Below, in pieces: positions 5,158-9,409 of a stretch of DNA of 9,409 nucleotides; position 1 is the first letter of the stretch, and each line of letters begins with the position of its first letter. The DNA comes from an uncultured bacterium (GTDB taxonomy: Bacteria; Actinomycetota; Actinomycetes; S36-B12): contig CAJBMR010000093.1 in assembly GCA_903954205.1 (NCBI GenBank), forward strand, positions 1-9,409. Direction: 5' to 3'. Under the pieces are notes generated by a model. That model searched no databases and was not told the origin of the DNA. It saw only the letters and a list, made by a program, of their open reading frames with translations. The position numbers were made by a program, and so were the translations under genes.

Positions 5158-6507
5158 TCACGCCTCCAGCAGACCGCCGAGCCGCGCGAGCATCAGCGCC
5201 TCCGCCAGCACCATGTTCTCCAACTCCACGAGGTCCACCGACTCATTCGGTGCGTGGATATGCGCCCCCGGGTCCTCTGCTCCCATGAGCATGACCTCCG
5301 CACGCGGTGCTACGTCGACAAGCGCTGCGAGCAGCGGAATGCTGCCCCCTTCACCCGTCTCTGCTGAGGGCTTGCCAAAGGCCATCTCCATCGCCCAGCG
5401 CGCAGCCTCATACGCGGGGCCGTCGGTTGCGATCGCACACCCACGCCCCTGCTCCCCCGGTATCACCGTGACATCGACACCCCAGGGCGCCGCGGCACGC
5501 AGGTGATCGCACAGGGCATCCATAGCCATCTGCGTCTCGGTACTGGGCGGCAGTCGCAGCGACACCTTTGCTCGCGCATAGGGGATGACGGCATTGATCG
5601 CGCCCTCGACCGGAGGAGCATCGATGCCGATCACGGAGACAGCAGGGCGAGTGACGAGGCGATCCGTGAGCGGCCCGGTGCCGAGCAAGGGCTGATCCGG
5701 CCGCATCCCGAGCTCCGCGCGGAATTCCGCCTCATCCGCCTGCGCTCCCTGCCAGGGGTAGCCGGGGACGATGGTGGTGTCGCCATTCTCGTCGCGAAGG
5801 GTGTCGAGGATGCGGATGAGCGCAAGAAGCGCATCGGGCGCGGGGCCGCCGTACATCCCTGAATGCGCGGGTCGCGGCAGCGTGCGCACCTCGACCGTCG
5901 CGTCCACCAGTCCGCGCAGAGCCGTGACGAACGTCGGCTCGCCGATCGCGCGATTGCCGACGTCTGCGATGACGATGACGTCCGCTTGGGCGATCTCCGG
6001 ATGCGCGAGCACGTAGTCCGGCAGGGGACCTCCGCACTCCTCCTCGCCCTCAATGAGGGCGGTCACCTGCACGGGCACGTAGCCGAGCACGCGTTGGAGT
6101 GCGCGGATCGCACCCAGGTGCATGACGATGCCGCTCTTGTCGTCAGCAGCACCGCGCCCAAAGAGGCGGCCATCGCGCAGGGTTGGCTCGAAGGGCGGGG
6201 TCTGCCAGGCATCAAGATCGCCGACGGGCTGTACGTCGTAGTGCGCATAGAGCAGCACTCGCGTCGCCCCCTCACCAACGCGGCCGACGACTGCCGGCTC
6301 ACCGCCATCGATGGGAAGCAGCTCCGTCTGCATGCCTGCCTCCTCGAAGAGGCGCCGCGTCTCATCGGCCGCCTCACGCACCGGCTCGCGCGGGAACCCG
6401 GCGAAGGCACATGAGGGGATGCGCACCAGGTGCTCAAGGTCCGCCTGGATCTGCGGCATGAGTTCGCGAACAGCCTCACGCAGGGAATCAACGGTGCAGG
6501 TGCTCAT
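5158..6507 (-). CDS. M20 family metallopeptidase (dipeptidase-like)
   Basis: The 449-residue product has the full set of M20 di-zinc sites, counted from ATG 6507. H89 lies in 'YAHYDVQP' with D91, and the bridging aspartate D122 in 'GRGAADDKSG'. The catalytic and ligand glutamates E156/E157 are in 'EGEEECGG', D182 is in 'IADVGN', and H418 is in 'HIHAPNES'. H215 in 'RPAHSGMYGG' matches the conserved lid/dimerisation-domain histidine. Length and order fit cytoplasmic M20 dipeptidases or acyl-aminoacid hydrolases such as carnosinase-like enzymes; the exact substrate is not readable. I prefer ATG 6507 over an in-frame GTG two codons upstream. A -10-like TAGCCT lies 8 nt before the ATG and overlaps the stop of the upstream gene, so it may have its own leaderless promoter as well as read-through from the operon. 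Confidence 0.92.
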   Translation of the reverse strand: MSTCTVDSLREAVRELMPQIQADLEHLVRIPSCAFAGFPREPVREAADETRRLFEEAGMQTELLPIDGGEPAVVGRVGEGATRVLLYAHYDVQPVGDLDAWQTPPFEPTLRDGRLFGRGAADDKSGIVMHLGAIRALQRVLGYVPVQVTALIEGEEECGGPLPDYVLAHPEIAQADVIVIADVGNRAIGEPTFVTALRGLVDATVEVRTLPRPAHSGMYGGPAPDALLALIRILDTLRDENGDTTIVPGYPWQGAQADEAEFRAELGMRPDQPLLGTGPLTDRLVTRPAVSVIGIDAPPVEGAINAVIPYARAKVSLRLPPSTETQMAMDALCDHLRAAAPWGVDVTVIPGEQGRGCAIATDGPAYEAARWAMEMAFGKPSAETGEGGSIPLLAALVDVAPRAEVMLMGAEDPGAHIHAPNESVDLVELENMVLAEALMLARLGGLLEA

Positions 6508-6515
6508 GCGCACAC

Positions 6516-6521
6516 AGGCTA
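6516..6521 (-). promoter_or_regulatory. Possible internal -10 element for the M20 gene
   Basis: On the minus strand TAGCCT ends 8 nt before ATG 6507. Its first three bases are also the TAG stop of the upstream DUF202 gene. No Shine-Dalgarno sequence precedes the peptidase start, so either a leaderless transcript or coupled translation is needed. Modest evidence. Confidence 0.35.
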
Positions 6522-6851
6522 GACGACGACAAGCGCCATACCCACAGCCGCCAATGCCACGACCCCCGCGGTCATGAGGGCCAGTGGCGCCAGGCGCGAC
6601 TCTCCAGCACGGTCACGCGTGAGGCTACGCATGCGCACCGAAGCAATACCCAGGATCAACAGGCTAGGCAGGATCCAGGCGATCGACCACCACTCGTGTC
6701 CGGCGATGTACCCCGACCGCCACATGAGCAGACCGATGAGCGCGACGATGAGCGTGGTGCGCAGCCACGCCATGCGGGTGCGAGCGACGGGATCATCGAA
6801 GGGCAGATCGTCTTCGTGGACCTTGTCGTCCTCTCCAGTCCGGCCCGGCAT
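6519..6851 (-). CDS. DUF202 family small membrane protein (YidG-like)
   Basis: The 110-residue product has an acidic N-terminus (about 1-20), then 'DPVARTRMAWLRTTLIVAL' (20-38), the DUF202 hallmark of a charged 'R..AWLRT' leading into the first helix. Three membrane segments are visible at about 30-46, 53-72 and 88-110, with an arginine-rich loop between the second and third. The family is related to E. coli YidG/YidH and has no established biochemical function. ATG 6851 is preceded at 8 nt by GGAG, which overlaps the stop of the upstream gene. An alternative GTG at 6860 would overlap that stop as GTGA. It follows the other DUF202 gene by 5 nt, so they are almost certainly co-transcribed and may form a heteromeric membrane complex (inference). 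Confidence 0.83.
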   Translation of the reverse strand: MPGRTGEDDKVHEDDLPFDDPVARTRMAWLRTTLIVALIGLLMWRSGYIAGHEWWSIAWILPSLLILGIASVRMRSLTRDRAGESRLAPLALMTAGVVALAAVGMALVVV

Positions 6852-6856
6852 CGCCG

Positions 6857-7192
6857 TCACTCCACGAAGACGAGTGCGAGCCCGATGAAGACCGCGATGA
6901 CAACGAAGGCGACACCCAGCCATAGGGCGGCGCTGCTTCGTCGCATCACGCCACCCTCATGCATGACGGCATCGGCCTGGCGCCAACGCACGATGCCGAC
7001 CACTCCCACGACAGCACCGAGTCCGATGGTCGCGATGGCCAGCCACTGGACGAACTCCGATCCGGACGCCACCGCCACGAACTGATCGAGCGCCACGCCA
7101 CCCGCCACAAGGGCAAGCCCCGTGCGCAGCCACGCGAGGAAGGTGCGCTCGTTGGCGAGGATGAAGCGGTAGTCGACGATGGGCTCGCTCAT
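6857..7192 (-). CDS. DUF202 family membrane protein (YidH-like)
   Basis: The 111-residue product begins with the characteristic DUF202 opening, 'DYRFILANERTFLAWLRTGLAL' in pattern (residues 7-28). In this family 'ANERTFLAWLRT' is the most conserved stretch and precedes the first helix. Membrane segments are at about 18-42, 46-69 and 88-110, joined by a basic 'RWRQAD' loop. It resembles E. coli YidH more closely than the neighbouring gene does. The cellular role is unknown. I chose ATG 7190-7192, where the family's N-terminus begins; the open frame extends to 7429 but the extra sequence is an arginine-rich shadow of the acyltransferase gene. It lies 19 nt after the acyltransferase stop. Only a weak AGG lies upstream of its start, so translation may depend on the preceding gene. 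Confidence 0.88.
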   Translation of the reverse strand: MSEPIVDYRFILANERTFLAWLRTGLALVAGGVALDQFVAVASGSEFVQWLAIATIGLGAVVGVVGIVRWRQADAVMHEGGVMRRSSAALWLGVAFVVIAVFIGLALVFVE

Positions 7193-7211
7193 CGTCGCGC
7201 TGCCTGAATCG

Positions 7212-7997
7212 TCACTTCTGCACGCCCTTGGCCGCCTTCTTGGCGGCCTTCCGCTCGCGGGCCTGCTGATCCAGGACCTCGGCCTGCTCCAGCGTGGGAG
7301 CAGATCCGCCAAGGCGAGCCGGGATCCACCACGGCGAGCCTTCGTAGGGATAGCGCGCCACCGTCTGGTCGAGGAGATCGCGCATGCGGTTCTGCAACTC
7401 GACGGTGAGAGCCTCCGCGTCCTGGCCACGCTTAGGGTGCATCGCCTCGCCGACTGTCATTGCAATCGCCGTGCCGCGCGAGAAGTCCTTGTGCCCGTAG
7501 GACAGGATCCGGGCACCGCCGAGGATGCACATGGGGATCAGGGGTACGTCGGCCGCTATTGCGATGCGCACCGCACCCGTCTTGATCTCCTTGATATCCA
7601 TGGCCCGACTCATCGTCGCCTCGGGGAAGATACCCACCAACTCGCCAGCCTTGAGGTAGGTGACGGCGTCTCGGAAGGACTGGCTGCCCTGCTCACGGTC
7701 CACGGGGATGTGCCGCATGCCGCGCATGAGCGGCCCACCAAGCCAGTGCTTGAAGACTGCATCCTTGGCCATGTAGCGCACGAGGCGCTTTCCGCGACGA
7801 TGAGCAGGCTCTCCGCCCAGTGCGAAGTCAAGGAAGCTCGTGTGGTTCATCGCAAGCAGCGCACCGCCCTCGAGCGGAATGTTCTCCTCGCCCACCACAT
7901 CGAAGCGGACGCCTAGGCCAGCGAAGACCCCCTTGGCCACACCGATGATGGGTCGATACGTCGGATCCCGACGAAACGGAGCGGTAGCCACACGCAT
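7212..7997 (-). CDS. PlsC-like 1-acylglycerol-3-phosphate acyltransferase
   Basis: The 261-residue product carries the ordered motifs of the PlsC acyltransferase family: 'NHTSFLD' (51-57, the catalytic H52-x4-D57), 'RHIPVDR' (95-102 region), 'FPEAT' (124-128) in place of the usual FPEGTR, and 'VPLIP' (151-155). Such enzymes transfer an acyl chain to lysophosphatidic acid or a related lipid at the inner face of the membrane. The exact acceptor is not readable. The C-terminus is a lysine/alanine-rich tail (about 245-261). Start choice is uncertain. ATG 7997 gives a compact protein. ATG 8057 adds 20 residues and has a good GAGGG Shine-Dalgarno sequence 6 nt upstream, but would overlap the divergent ThrE start at 8025. 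First gene of the operon with the two DUF202 genes and the M20 peptidase. Confidence 0.87.
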   Translation of the reverse strand: MRVATAPFRRDPTYRPIIGVAKGVFAGLGVRFDVVGEENIPLEGGALLAMNHTSFLDFALGGEPAHRRGKRLVRYMAKDAVFKHWLGGPLMRGMRHIPVDREQGSQSFRDAVTYLKAGELVGIFPEATMSRAMDIKEIKTGAVRIAIAADVPLIPMCILGGARILSYGHKDFSRGTAIAMTVGEAMHPKRGQDAEALTVELQNRMRDLLDQTVARYPYEGSPWWIPARLGGSAPTLEQAEVLDQQARERKAAKKAAKGVQK

Positions 7998-8012
7998 GAC
8001 GGTATCGGCTGG

Positions 8013-8018
8013 CAGGCT
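8013..8018 (+). promoter_or_regulatory. -10-like element before the ThrE gene
   Basis: CAGGCT (TANNNT with the first base changed) lies exactly 6 nt before the GTG at 8025, and no Shine-Dalgarno sequence intervenes. The spacing matches the leaderless candidates elsewhere in the window. Weak alone, but consistent. Confidence 0.35.
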
Positions 8019-8024
8019 GGACCC

Positions 8025-9409
8025 GTGACCGATACCAGCGACGCGCCCGGTCAGCATCCGGATCCCTCAGGCAGCGGTGATGCCGGAGCGGCGGCTCCCA
8101 GTAAAGAGGAGCGTGCCCAGGCCGTTGCGCTCGAGGACTTCATCCTGGCCCTTGGGCGGGCGCAGCTCGCCGCCGGCTATCCCGTCGACGACGTGACGAC
8201 GACCCTCAACGCGGTTGCTCGGGCCTACGACCGCACCGACTTCGGCATCTTCGTGCTGCCCAACGCCGTGATGGTGGATGATCCCGTCGTCGGGCGCGCG
8301 CGTGTCATCCCCGAGGGCAACGCTCCCCTCCGGCTGGACCAGGCGGCAGACGTCCATGACATCGCCGCGCAGGCACGTCGAGGGACACTCGATCTCACCC
8401 AGGGGACGCGCGAGCTCGAGGAGTTGCCGGCCAAGCCCCCGCGATTCGCACCGTGGCTGTCGATCGTCGGCTATGGCGTTGCCTCAGCTGGCTTCGCGCT
8501 GGTCTTCCGATTGAGTCTGTGGGGCGTCGCGATGGCCGCCATCCTCGGGCTGTTCGTCGGCATCATGCAGGCCTACACGCGCACACGGCCCAACCTCGCA
8601 CCACTCGTACCGCCCGTGGCCGCGACGCTGTGCTCCTTTGCCGTCTTCGGCTTCGCATCCCTCATCGATCAGGAGGTGCAGCCGCTTCGAGTCGTCGTTG
8701 CACCTCTCATCACGCTCATCCCTGGCGCTGCGCTCACGCGAGCGACCCAAGAGCTGGCGAGCGGGCATGTCGTCTCCGGAGCGTCCCGACTCATCGCGTC
8801 GATCGTGCAGATCCTCATCCTCGCGTTCGGCATCCTCGTCGGGAGCCTGCTCGCACGTGTCTCTCCCTACGACCTCACGGACCTCACTGAGACGCAGCTC
8901 CCCCTGTGGGCTGCGTGGATCGGCGCCGCCGTGTACGCCGTCGGTCAGGCCCTGGCCTTCAATGAGCCACGTGGCGCACTCGTGCCGGTGGTCCTGCTGC
9001 TGCTCGTCGCCTTCAGTATCCAGCAGGTGGTGTCCATCACCCTGGACGCCGTTATCGCCGCCGGATTGGCTGCGACTGTCGCTCTCTTCCTCGCCATCGT
9101 CATCCAAGATCGCGGAAAGCGGGAGATGCCCGCCTTCGTGCTCTTCTCACCCGTGTTCTGGCTCCTCGTGCCCGGATCCCTCGGGCTGGTCGCACTCACC
9201 GAGGCCATCACGGGGTCGCCCGACGACTCGTTGCCGAAGGCCGAGGACGACGTGGTCGGAGCGACACCCACCAACGGCGCCGGAATGCCCACCTTCAGCG
9301 ACCTCAGCATCAGCAGCGAGGGCTCGGTCCTTCTGATCTTTGGCGCGTCCATCATCGCCATCACCATCGGAATGCAGATCGCGTCGATCGCCGGCCGCCT
9401 TGTCCGCAA
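8025..9409 (+). CDS. Threonine/serine exporter family protein (ThrE-like), 3' end outside window
   Basis: About 461 codons are visible with no stop before the right edge. The N-terminus (1-36) is disordered and rich in Asp, Gly, Pro and Ala. A soluble ThrE domain (about 37-140) follows, with 'RAQLAAGYPVDDVTTTLNAV' (44-63) and 'FGIFVLPNAVMVDDP'. From residue 144 there is a long series of membrane helices, beginning 'PWLSIVGYGVASAGFALVF' in pattern. They include 'LIPGAALTRATQELASGHVV' (231-250), the signature loop of this family, and end in 'GSVLLIFGASIIAITIGMQI'. An acidic loop at about 395-420 separates the last helices. By family, it probably exports threonine and serine across the cytoplasmic membrane by proton exchange. 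GTG 8025 is the best start: no in-frame ATG or GTG occurs before the conserved domain. It is divergent from the acyltransferase gene. Confidence 0.9.
   Translation, partial: MTDTSDAPGQHPDPSGSGDAGAAAPSKEERAQAVALEDFILALGRAQLAAGYPVDDVTTTLNAVARAYDRTDFGIFVLPNAVMVDDPVVGRARVIPEGNAPLRLDQAADVHDIAAQARRGTLDLTQGTRELEELPAKPPRFAPWLSIVGYGVASAGFALVFRLSLWGVAMAAILGLFVGIMQAYTRTRPNLAPLVPPVAATLCSFAVFGFASLIDQEVQPLRVVVAPLITLIPGAALTRATQELASGHVVSGASRLIASIVQILILAFGILVGSLLARVSPYDLTDLTETQLPLWAAWIGAAVYAVGQALAFNEPRGALVPVVLLLLVAFSIQQVVSITLDAVIAAGLAATVALFLAIVIQDRGKREMPAFVLFSPVFWLLVPGSLGLVALTEAITGSPDDSLPKAEDDVVGATPTNGAGMPTFSDLSISSEGSVLLIFGASIIAITIGMQIASIAGRLVR

Noticed and set aside
8484..9107. Antisense open frame opposite the ThrE gene
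   Set aside because: The product is charged, low-complexity and lacks recognisable domains, while the plus strand encodes a clear ThrE transporter.

Overview
The window is high-GC DNA that reads like the chromosome of an actinobacterium. The DUF222/HNH (13E12-type) protein, the two DUF202 genes, the ThrE-type exporter and a small conserved actinobacterial protein all fit this. Several genes also have a -10-like hexamer about 6 nt before the start codon and no Shine-Dalgarno sequence, which suggests leaderless mRNAs. I cannot name a genus from the sequence. Genes are densely packed, and I see no tRNA, rRNA, insertion sequence or CRISPR array.

Layout. At 1-141 is the tail of an ABC-transporter ATPase (+). 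It converges on a three-gene minus-strand operon at 159-2676: a PhyH-family 2-oxoglutarate/Fe(II) oxygenase, a secreted beta-propeller protein and a hotdog-fold thioesterase. Their stop and start codons overlap (ATGA, then TAATG). A 250-bp divergent intergenic region (2677-2926) holds two apparent leaderless promoters and an array of short tandem repeats. A DUF222/HNH endonuclease gene follows (2927-4594, +), then a conserved actinobacterial protein of unknown function (4712-5035, +). These converge on a second minus-strand operon, transcribed from about 7997 down to 5158: a PlsC-like acyltransferase, two DUF202 small membrane proteins and an M20 metallopeptidase. Divergent from it, and running off the right edge, is a threonine/serine exporter (ThrE) gene starting with GTG at 8025.

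The most unusual signal is a 45-bp repeat. Three head-to-tail copies lie in frame inside the HNH gene, each encoding the same 15-residue peptide (TVHSDAGIPSGNLAA), and all differences between them are silent. Two more copies lie in the opposite orientation in the intergenic region just upstream of the same gene. There they are joined to a different 42-bp repeat unit that shares the same junction sequence. The pattern suggests a short dispersing repeat that tolerates, or is selected for, insertion inside coding sequence. Its possible link to the neighbouring HNH nuclease is speculation. The other genes look like ordinary metabolic, envelope and transport functions.
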